Shown here: in pieces, positions 1-13,176 of the stretch
How the letters are laid out: each line of letters begins with the position of its first letter
Position numbering within the stretch: position 1 is the first letter of the stretch
Assembly: GCA_038247995.1 (NCBI GenBank)
Contig: JBBRUG010000007.1
Location: 1-43,816 of the forward strand
Direction: 5' to 3'
Origin: JBBRUG01 sp038247995
Lineage (GTDB): Bacteria > Chloroflexota > Chloroflexia > Chloroflexales > Chloroflexaceae
DNA: 43,816 nt
Made by a program: the position numbers and the translations under genes
Notes under the pieces: model-generated
Told to the model about the DNA's origin: nothing
Seen by the model: only the letters and a program-made list of their open reading frames with translations
Database searches by the model: none

Positions 1-176
1 GCCGCATCATTCCGCTCAGTGCCCTCAGTTCAGTGCGCGCAGTGCCCTCAGTTCAGTGCGCTCAGTGCCGCATCATTCCGCTCAGTGCCCTCAGTTCAGT
101 GCGCGCAGCGCCGCATCATTCCGCTCAGTGCCCTCAGTTCAGTGCGCGCAGCGCCGCATCATTCCGCTCAGTGATC
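1..176. repeat. 43-bp tandem repeat array
   Basis: Copies of a 43-bp unit that begins GCCGCATCATTCCGCTCAG start at 1, 67, 110 and 153. The first interval is 66 bp because it carries an extra 23-bp partial unit. The array runs up to the stop codon of the solute-binding protein gene and may continue beyond the left edge. Copies are nearly identical, so there are no unique spacers. A 17-bp part (6-22) recurs in reverse complement at 33737-33753, so the unit belongs to a dispersed family. Confidence 0.9.
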
Positions 177-2000
177 CTATTTCCGCGCCCACACACCCAA
201 ATTCCAGGTAAACGGCGCCGTCGGATCAGGCTGAAAACCCTCAATTGAAGGCGCAAAAATGGCCACATCAACGCGCTGGAAGAGCGGCAACACAGGTAAT
301 TCCTGGGTAAAAAGCTGCTGCTGACGCAGGTAGGCTTCCGTACGCTCGGCCTGATCCAGGCTGGTTGTTGCCGTACGAATCGCCTGATCGGCCTCGAAGA
401 AGCACCAACCGGCAAAGTTATTGCCCGTAAAGCTATTGCCTTCGTTCGGCACGCTGACACAACTCCAGCGCTCCCAACCGCGCGGATCGGGGCCGGCGAT
501 CCAGGCGAATAACGCCAACTCGAAGCCGCGCCGGAACAATGGCCCATCCAGGCTGTAGAGATCCGCTGTCGGTATTTGCGTGATCTCCAGGGTGATCCCA
601 ACCGCGCGCAGATCGGCTTGGATGCCCTCAGCAATTGCCAGGCGCAACGGCGATCCCTCAGTAGTGAGCAGTTGTAAGGTTACCGGCGCACCATTCGCCT
701 CGCGCAGTCCGTCGCCATCAGTGTCGACAAACCCGGCCTCATCGAGCAACCGCTGCGCAGTTTCCGGATCATAGCCGTAGCGCGTGAGCTGATCCGCCGG
801 CGCCGCCGCCCACTGGTCGGGCACGATCCAACTGTCCAATACCGGCGCCAGACCACCGAGATGTGCGTCGATCAGCGCCTGGCGGTTGATCGCATGCGCA
901 ATCGCCCGCCGCAGATTGATGTTCTGCAACAACGGCACATCCAGGTTAAAATCAAGATGTTCCCAGATCGGGTTTGTCACCGCGCCAAGTTGCAGCGCAC
1001 CACTGGCCGCGTCGGCGTTGAGCGCGGTAAACAACTCCGCCGTCGGCAACTCCAGCGCGGCCGCATCAAGGCTACCGCCTACCACCGAACTGCGCAGCAA
1101 ATCCGGGTTATCGCGAAAGAGAAACGTCACCACGTCGGTTTCCGGCACCGAACCGGCGTAGTGCGGGTTGCGCTCCAGGCGCAAACTGCCCTGATCGCGC
1201 CGCGCAACGGCGTACGGCCCATAACTAACCGGCATGAGCGCAAAGTCGCTGGTCCGCAATGCCTCAGGTGTAACCTCTGCAAGCATGTGTTGTGGCAGTG
1301 GCGTCCAGAAGGTGGTAACATAGCTCGGATCAGTGAAGTCCGGTTTAAGAACGGCGCGCGTCGTATGGTCGTCGATCTGCTCATACCGAGCGAGCAACTC
1401 TAGCTTACTCGCCGCCTCTTGGCCCAGGTCGCCTTGCTGCGCCAATTCGTAGGCGAACAACGAGTCCGCCGCTGTCAGGGGCGTCCCGTCCGACCAGCGC
1501 AGATCGGGGTTCCAGCGATAGGTGACATTGATCTGCTGAACCTGCGTGATCACATCGGTGACTGTGCTCGTAATCACGCCCGACGTGTCGAGATAGACAT
1601 CGACCATATCGATCACAACATCGCCGTTGGCAAGGCTTGGTACACGCTCAAGCACGCCGGTAGTGGTGTAGTTATAGCTTAGGGTCAGTAGTGGCGCAGG
1701 AAAGAGCAGTTCGCTGAGCGGCCCGGTGGCGCGCTCGTCGGCGCTATCGGCGTGGTAGGGCAAGAGGTCGCCCGGGTCGAGGCGCATGCCGATCCGCAAA
1801 CTGCCGTCGCGCACCGGCGCCGCCGTCGGGCTAGCGGTTACCGCTTCGATCGGCGCTTCCGTGGCCGCGACTGCATCAGTGGGTTCTGTAACAGCTACCG
1901 GCGGAAGACTCGGTGTGGGGCGGGCGACGCCGCCCTGAACTTCGCAAGCGGCCAGGCTAAGCAGGCCGATGAATAAGACAATATAACGCAGTGCGTTCAT
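177..2000 (-). CDS. ABC transporter solute-binding lipoprotein, family 5 (peptide/nickel type)
   Basis: This is a secreted, lipid-anchored binding protein that would capture oligopeptides or similar solutes for an ABC importer. The N-terminus is a classic lipoprotein signal (MNALRYIVLFIGLLSLAAC, lipobox LAAC), followed by a Thr/Pro/Ala-rich linker. The body carries the family signature WSDGTPLTAADSLFAYEL and later family-5 blocks with alternating hydrophobic and aromatic stretches. A GTG start at 2027 is possible, but it lies inside the promoter spacer and adds nine residues ahead of the signal peptide, so ATG at 2000 is preferred (about 607 aa, normal for the family). No permease or ATPase gene is visible. 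They could lie past the left edge or elsewhere. The substrate cannot be read from the sequence. Confidence 0.88.
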   Translation of the reverse strand: MNALRYIVLFIGLLSLAACEVQGGVARPTPSLPPVAVTEPTDAVAATEAPIEAVTASPTAAPVRDGSLRIGMRLDPGDLLPYHADSADERATGPLSELLFPAPLLTLSYNYTTTGVLERVPSLANGDVVIDMVDVYLDTSGVITSTVTDVITQVQQINVTYRWNPDLRWSDGTPLTAADSLFAYELAQQGDLGQEAASKLELLARYEQIDDHTTRAVLKPDFTDPSYVTTFWTPLPQHMLAEVTPEALRTSDFALMPVSYGPYAVARRDQGSLRLERNPHYAGSVPETDVVTFLFRDNPDLLRSSVVGGSLDAAALELPTAELFTALNADAASGALQLGAVTNPIWEHLDFNLDVPLLQNINLRRAIAHAINRQALIDAHLGGLAPVLDSWIVPDQWAAAPADQLTRYGYDPETAQRLLDEAGFVDTDGDGLREANGAPVTLQLLTTEGSPLRLAIAEGIQADLRAVGITLEITQIPTADLYSLDGPLFRRGFELALFAWIAGPDPRGWERWSCVSVPNEGNSFTGNNFAGWCFFEADQAIRTATTSLDQAERTEAYLRQQQLFTQELPVLPLFQRVDVAIFAPSIEGFQPDPTAPFTWNLGVWARK

Positions 2001-2010
2001 AAGGTTTTCG

Positions 2011-2039
2011 ATTGTACCTAACCTCACGCATTTTGTCGA
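2011..2039 (-). promoter_or_regulatory. Promoter of the solute-binding protein gene
   Basis: Read on the minus strand, TCGACA (2039-2034) is followed by a 17-nt spacer and TACAAT (2016-2011). Each hexamer matches the sigma70 consensus at five of six positions. The start ATG at 2000 lies 10 nt after the -10 box, leaving a leader of only a few nucleotides and no Shine-Dalgarno sequence. Confidence 0.6.
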
Positions 2040-2061
2040 ATGACGCGAGCCAAGATTAATT

Positions 2062-5000
2062 ATGATTTCGTTACTTACTGCCGATACGCTTCCCGTCGAT
2101 CAGTTCATCCGGATGGTACCGCCGCGCACCGCCGAGCAGGGCCGCGCATTATACACCGCCGGCGATGCGCATGTGCAAAGCAGCGAGCCGACAATCGCCA
2201 TTATTAGTGTCAGCCCACCCAACGAGCGCCCCGCCCAGGTCACGGTACGCCTCAGCGGCACACAGGTTTCGCTGAGTTGTAGTTGCCGCGGGCCATACGC
2301 ATGGGGCGCGTGCAAACACGGCATTGCCGGTGTCCTTACCCTGCGCGACTACCTACACCTGCACCCGCCGAGCCTCTGGCGAGCCGTCCTCAGCCAGGCG
2401 ATCAGCACGCCGACACCTGCACCCCAACGTAGCGCCGGTTCTAATGGCGCAATCGTCTTTAGCTTGCAGTCCTCCGGCCATTCGTGGCTCGTTCAGCCGT
2501 ACTCGCTGGCCGGCCGCAACCTACCTGCCGGCCACGGCGGCAGCCCTGACATTATTGCAGGAGCGATCGAACAACGCAAACTCTGGAACGATCTCAAGCC
2601 CATTCGCAGTAGTTCTACCTTAACCAACTATACCGAAATGCCCGCCCCAGCCCTCACCGCCGCAGCATTAGCCCTCGGATCCAGCAACCAGTACAACAAC
2701 TACTGGCACGGCAGCCCGCGCCAACTTGCCGGCATCCTCACCTTGCTGCCGGCATGTCTTGTCTATCAGGGTGATTCTGCTACGCCTTTCCAGAAACGCT
2801 TGCGCGTTACTGAACAAACCGGTGAAGTCCAGCTTGAACTCTCACGCGCCGATGCCGATCTCGCCGTCCGCGCCGTCATCGCCACTGGTGAGGCGCGCAT
2901 GCCGCTCCACGGCGCCGATGTGACGATCCTGACCCATGATCCAACCTGGGCCCTCGTCGGCGATCAGGTGCTGCCCCTTGAAGGCGGCGCCGCAACGACC
3001 AACGCGCTCGCGCAGTACCCCGATGTGCGCATTCCGGCCAGCGACGAAACCGAATTCCTCGAACACTTCGTACCGGCGCTCGTCGAACGAATCCCGCTCA
3101 CCGGCGATGCGATCACCTTCGAGAACCTGAGCGTACCGCCTGAGCCGCGGCTTTATCTTAGCGAACGTGAGCGCGATCTCCTGGCCGAACTGCGCTTTGG
3201 TTACGAAGAGTTTGAATTACCTTACAGCAAAACAACTGGCGTCCAATCGTTGCGCCGCCGCGAAGATAGCCGCACGCTCGTCCGCATTACCCGCGATCTC
3301 GGCGCCGAACAAGCCGCCTGGGAAAGCCTGAGCGACTTCGGCCTGAAGCGTGGCCAGGTCGGCCACGAGTTCCTCCTGCGCAAGAACGTCAATCCGATCG
3401 ATTTCCTCATCCGCCAGGTGCCCCGGCTTACCGGGGCCGGCTTCACGATTTTCGGCGAAGATACGCTCAAATCGGCCCGCGTGAACCGCAATCGCCCCGA
3501 GATTAGCTTCAAGGTTAGCTCCGGCATCGACTGGTTCGACCTCGAAGCGACGGTCAATTTCGGCGATCAGCACGTCCCGCTCAAAGAGGTGCGCCGTGCC
3601 ATTCGTAAGCGTGAGCGGTTCATTAAGCTCGCCGATGGCACGATCGGCGAGATCCCGGCGGAGTGGCTCGCGCGCTACCGGCACCTATTCGCCCTCGCCG
3701 ACGATACCGGCGAAGAGCTTCGCCTCTCCAATCATCACCTCGGCCTGCTCGATCAGGTGCTCGCCGAAGCCGATCGCGCCCAGACCGACACTGCCTTCCA
3801 GGAGCGCCGCGAACGGCTACGCAACTTCGAGCGGATCGAACCGCAGCCGCTGCCGCAGGGCTTCACCGGAACGCTCCGGCCCTACCAGAAGGCTGCCTTC
3901 GACTGGATGCACTTCCTTAACAGCTATAACTTCGGCGGCTGCCTGGCAGACGACATGGGCACTGGTAAAACGATCAGCACCCTGGCGTTCCTGCAGTCGA
4001 TGAAAGAACAGCATCCCGATGCGCCGGCGAACCTGATTGTGATGCCGCGTTCGCTGCTCTTTAATTGGGCGCGTGAGGCCGCTCAGTTTGCTCCGGGTCT
4101 GCGCGTCTACACCCACGCCGACCAGGGGCGGATCACCGAGGCCGCCGACTTTAATAAGCACGACCTGGTGCTTACCACCTATGGCGTCATGCTGCGCGAT
4201 CTTGAACTCCTGCGTAGTTACAAGTTCCACTACGCTATTCTCGACGAGTCGCAGGCGATCAAGAACCCGCTCGCCGAAACGTCGCGCGCCGCGCGCGCCC
4301 TCAATGCCGCACATCGCCTCGTACTCACCGGCACGCCGGTCGAGAACTCGGCCAGTGAGTTGTGGGCGCAGTTTGCCTTCCTCAACCCCGGTCTGCTCGG
4401 CAATCTCGACTACTTCCGCGAAGAATTTGTGAACCCGATCGAGCGCAAGCAAGATCAGGACACGGCAACGTTTCTGCGCAAGATGGTGCATCCCTTCATT
4501 CTGCGCCGTACCAAAGAACAGGTTGCACTCGATCTGCCGCCGCGCAGCGAAGAACTGCTCGAAGTGGACATGGAGCCCAACCAGCGCAAACTCTACAACA
4601 AAACCCGCGATCACTACCGCGATTTGCTGTTGGGCCTGATTGACGACGAGGGCATCAACGATGCACGCCTGAAGGTGCTCGAAGGGCTGTTGCGCCTGCG
4701 CCAGATCTGCAACCACCCGCAGCTCGTCGATCCACGCCATCGGGGCGGATCGGCCAAGCTTGAAGCATTGCTGGAAACGCTCGACACCTTGCGCGCCGAG
4801 GGCCACAAAGCGCTGATCTTCTCGCAGTTCGTGCAGATGCTCACTCTGGTGCGCGCCGAACTCGATGCGCGCAAGATCCCGTACGCTTACCTCGACGGCT
4901 CAACGCGCAAACGTGAGGAAGTCGTCGATCGCTTTCAGCAATCCGGGCCGGAACTGCCCTTCTTTCTGATCAGCCTGAAAGCCGGCGGGGTGGGCCTAAA

Positions 5001-5259
5001 CCTCACCGCCGCCGACTATGTGATTCACGTCGATCCGTGGTGGAACCCGGCTGTGGAGATGCAAGCTACCGACCGGACGCACCGCATTGGGCAGACGCGG
5101 CCGGTGTTTGTGTATAAGCTGATCACGCGGGGAACAGTCGAGGAGAAGATTCTACAGCTTCAGGCGCGCAAACGGGCCCTGGTGGAGCAACTGATCGCCG
5201 CCGACGGCAGTATGCTCAAAGCGCTCACGCGCGAGGATGTGGAGGTGCTGTTCTCGTAA
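2062..5259 (+). CDS. SNF2/RapA-type helicase with N-terminal SWIM zinc finger
   Basis: This 1065-aa protein is an ATP-dependent DNA translocase of the Swi2/Snf2 superfamily (SF2). A SWIM zinc finger (C73-S-C75, C84-K-H86) lies near the N-terminus, followed by a long middle region without an obvious domain. The helicase core starts near residue 600: Walker A DDMGTGKT near 629-636, DESQ box at 728-731, and LTGTPVENSASELW a little further on. The C-terminal RecA lobe has LIFSQF, GGVGLNLTAADYVIHVDPWW and the arginine-finger motif QATDRTHRIGQ near 1003-1013. SWIM-SNF2 proteins are widespread in bacteria and are thought to act in chromatin-like remodelling, transcription or repair, but the exact role is not established. 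The gene stands alone, divergent from the solute-binding protein gene. ATG at 2062 lacks a clear ribosome-binding site. Confidence 0.93.
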   Translation: MISLLTADTLPVDQFIRMVPPRTAEQGRALYTAGDAHVQSSEPTIAIISVSPPNERPAQVTVRLSGTQVSLSCSCRGPYAWGACKHGIAGVLTLRDYLHLHPPSLWRAVLSQAISTPTPAPQRSAGSNGAIVFSLQSSGHSWLVQPYSLAGRNLPAGHGGSPDIIAGAIEQRKLWNDLKPIRSSSTLTNYTEMPAPALTAAALALGSSNQYNNYWHGSPRQLAGILTLLPACLVYQGDSATPFQKRLRVTEQTGEVQLELSRADADLAVRAVIATGEARMPLHGADVTILTHDPTWALVGDQVLPLEGGAATTNALAQYPDVRIPASDETEFLEHFVPALVERIPLTGDAITFENLSVPPEPRLYLSERERDLLAELRFGYEEFELPYSKTTGVQSLRRREDSRTLVRITRDLGAEQAAWESLSDFGLKRGQVGHEFLLRKNVNPIDFLIRQVPRLTGAGFTIFGEDTLKSARVNRNRPEISFKVSSGIDWFDLEATVNFGDQHVPLKEVRRAIRKRERFIKLADGTIGEIPAEWLARYRHLFALADDTGEELRLSNHHLGLLDQVLAEADRAQTDTAFQERRERLRNFERIEPQPLPQGFTGTLRPYQKAAFDWMHFLNSYNFGGCLADDMGTGKTISTLAFLQSMKEQHPDAPANLIVMPRSLLFNWAREAAQFAPGLRVYTHADQGRITEAADFNKHDLVLTTYGVMLRDLELLRSYKFHYAILDESQAIKNPLAETSRAARALNAAHRLVLTGTPVENSASELWAQFAFLNPGLLGNLDYFREEFVNPIERKQDQDTATFLRKMVHPFILRRTKEQVALDLPPRSEELLEVDMEPNQRKLYNKTRDHYRDLLLGLIDDEGINDARLKVLEGLLRLRQICNHPQLVDPRHRGGSAKLEALLETLDTLRAEGHKALIFSQFVQMLTLVRAELDARKIPYAYLDGSTRKREEVVDRFQQSGPELPFFLISLKAGGVGLNLTAADYVIHVDPWWNPAVEMQATDRTHRIGQTRPVFVYKLITRGTVEEKILQLQARKRALVEQLIAADGSMLKALTREDVEVLFS

Positions 5260-5280
5260 GGGCGACCCTGATCGTCGCCC
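5260..5280 (+). terminator. Hairpin after the SNF2 gene
   Basis: GGGCGAC (5260-5266) pairs with GTCGCCC (5274-5280) across a 7-nt loop, immediately after the stop codon. There is no T-tract, so this may be a factor-assisted or weak terminator. Confidence 0.45.
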
Positions 5281-5300
5281 CGTGTCGCACCTTCTGGGTC

Positions 5301-5329
5301 ATCTGCGCCATCTGTGCAATCTGCGGATG
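5301..5329. repeat. ATCTGCG-type short repeat, copy 1
   Basis: Three near-copies of an 8-10-bp word (ATCTGCGCC, ATCTGTGCA, ATCTGCGGATG) lie between the convergent SNF2 and ndh genes. Almost the same sequence occurs in reverse complement at 28761-28790, upstream of tatD. Confidence 0.75.
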
Positions 5330-6733
5330 TTACCGGATCACCCTACGTTCGGGGTGATGCACTAACTCCGGCGGCTTATCGCCGGTGATCAGGCGCACGC
5401 CGCGGTCGTAGGTGAAGTAGTTATAGGCCCAGTTAAACATCACCAACACCCGATTGCGGAAGCCGACCAGGAACATCAGGTGTACCACCAGCCAGCCGGC
5501 CCAGGCCAGGTAGCCGGTCAGGCGAATCCCGAACGAGTCGAGCACTGCCGCACGCCGCCCGATCGTGGCCATATTGCCTTTGTCGAAATACTTGAACGGC
5601 TTCATGGGGCGGCGCTTGGTGCGCGCCAGAATATTCTTCGCCGCCCGTTCACCCATCTGAATCGCCACCGGCGCCACCATTGGGTAGGCCATCCCCGGCT
5701 TATAACCCTCCAGGTAGGCCATATCACCGATCACAAACACATCGGGGTGCTCGGGCAGATTTAGCGTCGGCTCAACGGGCACCCGCGCACCCCGAGCCAA
5801 CTTCACGTCTAGCGCATCACCCAGGTGCGCGCCGCGCACACCGGCGGCCCAGATCACCGTCGCCGCCTCCAGAGCGCTCGCGTCGGCAAAAGTTACATTG
5901 TCGCCTTCAACTGTCTTTACCGCCGTCTTCAGACGCACCTCGACGCCCATCTTTTGCAAGCGGCGCAGCGCGCTGATGCGCAGACTCTCCGGGAAAGCCG
6001 CCAACAGCTTATCGCCGGCTTCGACCAGGATCACCCGCGCCTCGGAGATATCGAGCATCGGGTAGTCGCGCACCAACACATGCGTAATCAGTTCGATATA
6101 GGCGCCGGCCAACTCCACGCCGGTCGGTCCGCCGCCGACGATCACCACCGTCATCAGACGCCGACGAACCTGGGGATTTTGTTCACTTACTGCATATTCA
6201 AAGTTGGCCAACACCTGACTGCGCAGCCGCGCGGCGTCATCGAGATCCTTGAGGCCGTAGGTATGGTCGGCCAGCGTATCATTGCCGAAGTAGTTATTTG
6301 CGCTGCCGGCAGCAATGATCAAATAATCGTACGGAACATCGGCAGCGCCGGTGTAAACAACCTTGTGACGAAAATCAACCCGTTGCACATCAGCCATCAT
6401 AAAACCGATATTGCTGGACGAGCGCACAATCGCCCGCACCGGGTAGGCCACCGACTCCGGCTCCAGGCCGGCCGTGGCCACCTGATAAAGCAGCGGCCAG
6501 AAGCCGTGATAATTGTTTCGATCAATAATTAAGACATCAACATCTTTGTCGGTCAATGCGCGGGCGGCATTCAGACCGCCGAACCCGGCGCCGATGATCA
6601 CCACCCGCGGGCGTGCCGACGGCCATGTGCGCGCCCCATTACGGCTGTAGGCGCTGAGCGCGAACTGTTCATCGCTTGGCGGCGGCAACGGTGTAGCTTG
6701 AGTCTGGTTCTGACTATTATGTTCAGTTTGCAT
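5330..6733 (-). CDS. ndh: Type II NADH:quinone oxidoreductase (NDH-2)
   Basis: This 467-aa flavoprotein would oxidise NADH and reduce membrane quinone without pumping protons. An N-terminal extension of about 42 Gln/Pro/Ser-rich residues precedes the FAD-binding Rossmann motif VVIIGAGFGGLNAARAL (G48-x-G50-x-x-G53). The second dinucleotide fold has VIVGGGPTGVELAG, and the second FAD contact is VFVIGDMAYLEG. The C-terminus holds hydrophobic and amphipathic stretches (GYLAWAGWLVVHLMFLVGF) typical of membrane attachment in NDH-2. The start ATG is preceded by GGGAG at about 10 nt. The gene diverges from the act operon, so quinol producer and quinol oxidiser sit back to back. Related pyridine-nucleotide-disulfide reductases are an alternative, but the C-terminal anchor favours NDH-2. 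Confidence 0.9.
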   Translation of the reverse strand: MQTEHNSQNQTQATPLPPPSDEQFALSAYSRNGARTWPSARPRVVIIGAGFGGLNAARALTDKDVDVLIIDRNNYHGFWPLLYQVATAGLEPESVAYPVRAIVRSSSNIGFMMADVQRVDFRHKVVYTGAADVPYDYLIIAAGSANNYFGNDTLADHTYGLKDLDDAARLRSQVLANFEYAVSEQNPQVRRRLMTVVIVGGGPTGVELAGAYIELITHVLVRDYPMLDISEARVILVEAGDKLLAAFPESLRISALRRLQKMGVEVRLKTAVKTVEGDNVTFADASALEAATVIWAAGVRGAHLGDALDVKLARGARVPVEPTLNLPEHPDVFVIGDMAYLEGYKPGMAYPMVAPVAIQMGERAAKNILARTKRRPMKPFKYFDKGNMATIGRRAAVLDSFGIRLTGYLAWAGWLVVHLMFLVGFRNRVLVMFNWAYNYFTYDRGVRLITGDKPPELVHHPERRVIR

Positions 6734-7090
6734 CAGTAGAAAACTCCCTTCGGTTTACGCTGCCTTCGGCATCCCAGCATATAAGGACACAACAAGTTGC
6801 GTTCCTACGGAATGCGCTTTACCGTTATGATCGTTCGATTGCTTGATTACTTTCCATCATACCGGCCAACGGCGTCCATGTCACCCCTCTATTATATGTG
6901 ATTTTTTTCTCAATCAAACCGCCTTCCGACCGATTATGCCTGCGCTCTTCTGTTCGTACCATTTGTTCAAATGCACCCAAAGTTATGGTTCTCTCACAGG
7001 GAATGCACATCAATTGCCCATTCTTACAAGCAACATCGCCGTAGCGCTGAGCGGTGTGGAATGCATTATATGCAAAAAAACCTGAGTTCG

Positions 7091-7136
7091 TGTGTTATAG
7101 AACACAGTTGACACAGCACTATATTGCGAATAATCC
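7091..7136 (+). promoter_or_regulatory. Upstream act promoter P1 with adjacent palindrome
   Basis: TTGACA (7108-7113), a 17-nt spacer and TAATCC (7131-7136) form a plausible sigma70-type promoter. Directly upstream, TGTGTT-ATAG-AACACA (7091-7106) is a perfect 16-bp inverted repeat. Its layout TGTGT-N6-ACACA resembles half-site spacing of CRP/FNR-superfamily operators. The regulator identity is inference. Confidence 0.5.
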
Positions 7137-7164
7137 TGCTATGTGATGGAATATACAGGTTCTT

Positions 7165-7196
7165 TGGTTGACACTAAAGACAACCAGAACTATAAT
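7165..7196 (+). promoter_or_regulatory. Main act promoter P2 with overlapping inverted repeat
   Basis: TTGACA (7168-7173), exactly 17 nt, then TATAAT (7191-7196): a perfect sigma70 consensus promoter. Transcription should begin near 7203, leaving a leader of about 43 nt before actA. TGGTTG (7165-7170) and CAACCA (7181-7186) form an inverted repeat over the -35 box and spacer, a position expected for a repressor site. Confidence 0.75.
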
Positions 7197-7245
7197 ACTG
7201 GCAGATTCCCTTTGCGCACAGGTATCCCCTAGAAAGCAACGGAGC

Positions 7246-7905
7246 ATGGGACAGATCTTCCCTCGCAACGCCAATCTGCTCGCCCGATTGAGCATTTTTG
7301 GTGGCCTGCTCCTGGTGGTCGAGCTCATTTTGATCACCGGAGTCTTCTTCCGCTCAAACTACTTCCGTCAAATCAATGTCGCTGTCGAGCAACCCGTCGC
7401 GTTCAGTCACCAACTACACAATGGTGTCCTTGGTGTTGACTGCCGCTACTGCCACACCTCGGTCGGTCAATCCTACTTCGCCAATATCCCGGCCACCGAA
7501 ACCTGCATGACCTGCCACTCGCAGATTGCACAATACAGCCCGAACCTCGAAGTGGTGCGTGAGAGCTACGCAACGGGTGCGCCGATCGAGTGGATCAAGG
7601 TTCACAACGTCCCCGATTTTGTCTACTTCAATCACTCGATCCATGTCAACAAAGGTGTCGGGTGTACCACCTGTCATGGCCAGATCAACAACATGCCGGT
7701 TGTTTGGCAAACCCAGGGCTATTTTATGGCCTGGTGTCTCGATTGTCACCGCCAACCCGAGCAATTCCTCCGGCCGCGTGAAGAAGTCTATAACGCCGAT
7801 TATGTTCAGCCGGCGAACCAGCTTGAAATCGGTCGCCAGCTTGTGGCTGAGTACGGCATTATGCCTGCCGCTCAGTTGACGAACTGCTACGTCTGCCATC
7901 GCTAA
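7246..7905 (+). CDS. actA: Alternative complex III subunit ActA, pentaheme cytochrome c
   Basis: ActA is the membrane-anchored multiheme cytochrome c of alternative complex III, the quinol:electron-carrier oxidoreductase that replaces cytochrome bc1. It passes electrons to the periplasmic acceptor. One N-terminal membrane helix (about residues 15-35) is followed by five CxxCH heme sites: C66-H70, C87-H91, C140-H144, C164-H168 and C214-H218. The frame is open from a TTG at 7168, but that start overlaps the P2 promoter, so ATG at 7246 (219 aa) is chosen. GGAG lies only one base upstream of this ATG, so the ribosome-binding site is unusual. First gene of a seven-gene operon. Confidence 0.93.
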   Translation: MGQIFPRNANLLARLSIFGGLLLVVELILITGVFFRSNYFRQINVAVEQPVAFSHQLHNGVLGVDCRYCHTSVGQSYFANIPATETCMTCHSQIAQYSPNLEVVRESYATGAPIEWIKVHNVPDFVYFNHSIHVNKGVGCTTCHGQINNMPVVWQTQGYFMAWCLDCHRQPEQFLRPREEVYNADYVQPANQLEIGRQLVAEYGIMPAAQLTNCYVCHR

Positions 7906-7944
7906 AATATGCTGCCGACGCTGCATACCTGATGCCTGAGAACT

Positions 7945-7964
7945 GAGAACGGTATACGGTTCTC
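7945..7964 (+). promoter_or_regulatory. Near-palindrome in the actA-actB gap
   Basis: GAGAAC-GGTATACG-GTTCTC is a 20-bp near-perfect palindrome (two symmetric mismatches) in the 80-bp gap between actA and actB. In mRNA it would fold into a hairpin just upstream of actB. An mRNA-stability or processing element is the likeliest reading; an internal operator is also possible. There is no T-tract, so it is not an obvious terminator. Confidence 0.4.
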
Positions 7965-7985
7965 TGGATCTAGCAAGTAACGCAT

Positions 7986-11108
<3,123 letters not shown>

Positions 11109-11111
11109 TCG

Positions 11112-12560
<1,449 letters not shown>

Positions 12561-12584
12561 GCATCAGGATAGCGAGATCAGCAT

Positions 12585-13133
12585 ATGCAGAACCGAACTA
12601 ATGAAGTCTATGGGGTAATCGCCGAGTTCGCCGACCCGGCGGCCCTGATTAAGGCGACGAAGGAAGTCAAGCACGCTGGGTACAGCAAAATTGACACCTT
12701 CACGCCCTTTCCGATCGAGGAGATCATCGAGGAAATCGCTCCCGGCGATACCGGTATACCGCGCCTCGTGCTGCTCTTCGGCCTTATCGGCGCCGCTAGC
12801 GGCTTCATTCTTCAGTACGTCGGCAACTTCATCGACTACCCGCTCGTCATCGGCGGGCGCCCAAATGATATCACCGGTTGGCCGGCGATGATCCCGATCA
12901 CCTTCGAATTGGGCATCCTGCTCGCGGCGTTCGCTGCCGTCTTTGGCATGCTCGCGCTCAACGGCCTGCCGATGCCGTACCACCCGGTGTTCAACACACC
13001 CCGCTTTGAGTATGCCTCGCAGGATGCCTTCTTTCTGTGCATCGAGTCGAACGATCCATTATTTGATCGTGGCCAGACGGCGCAATTCCTACGGAGTCTT
13101 GGGTCGTTACAAGTTTCCGAAGTACCGTATTAG
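12585..13133 (+). CDS. actD: Alternative complex III subunit ActD (DUF3341)
   Basis: This 182-aa protein matches the DUF3341 family, the ActD subunit of alternative complex III. The soluble N-terminal part (YGVIAEFADPAALIKATKEV ... GYSKIDTFTPFPIEEI) is a ferredoxin-like fold characteristic of the family. Two membrane helices follow (about residues 57-80 and 100-122), and a short soluble C-terminal tail carries a family-typical aromatic/Asp stretch. It lies 24 bp after actC. The subunit is structural, and its biochemical role in the complex is not well defined. Confidence 0.92.
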   Translation: MQNRTNEVYGVIAEFADPAALIKATKEVKHAGYSKIDTFTPFPIEEIIEEIAPGDTGIPRLVLLFGLIGAASGFILQYVGNFIDYPLVIGGRPNDITGWPAMIPITFELGILLAAFAAVFGMLALNGLPMPYHPVFNTPRFEYASQDAFFLCIESNDPLFDRGQTAQFLRSLGSLQVSEVPY

Positions 13134-13176
13134 CAACACGCAACATGTTGGCTCGCACCTGGTAAGGACACTGACC

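Larger units (their letters stand above)
6734..7245. other. Divergent intergenic regulatory region between ndh and actA
   Basis: These 512 bp are clearly more AT-rich than the flanking genes and contain no convincing coding sequence; the short ORFs here have no family features. The right half holds two tandem promoters for actA with two inverted repeats, listed separately. No confident ndh promoter was found on the minus strand. Confidence 0.7.

Noticed and set aside
1..176. CRISPR-like array at the left edge
   Set aside because: Copies follow each other directly with no unique spacers, and the unit is related to other dispersed repeats.
3817..4806. 329-aa minus-strand ORF inside the SNF2 gene
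   Set aside because: Antisense of the helicase core; composition is typical of a GC-rich shadow frame.
5825..6532. 235-aa plus-strand ORF inside ndh
   Set aside because: Shadow of the NDH-2 gene; no recognisable motif, rich in His/Arg/Gln.
6825..7085. Small ORFs in the ndh-actA gap
   Set aside because: Short, on both strands, with no ribosome-binding site or family feature; the region is regulatory.
7168..7245. Earlier TTG start for actA
   Set aside because: It would start inside the -35 box of a perfect promoter and add residues with no signal-peptide logic.
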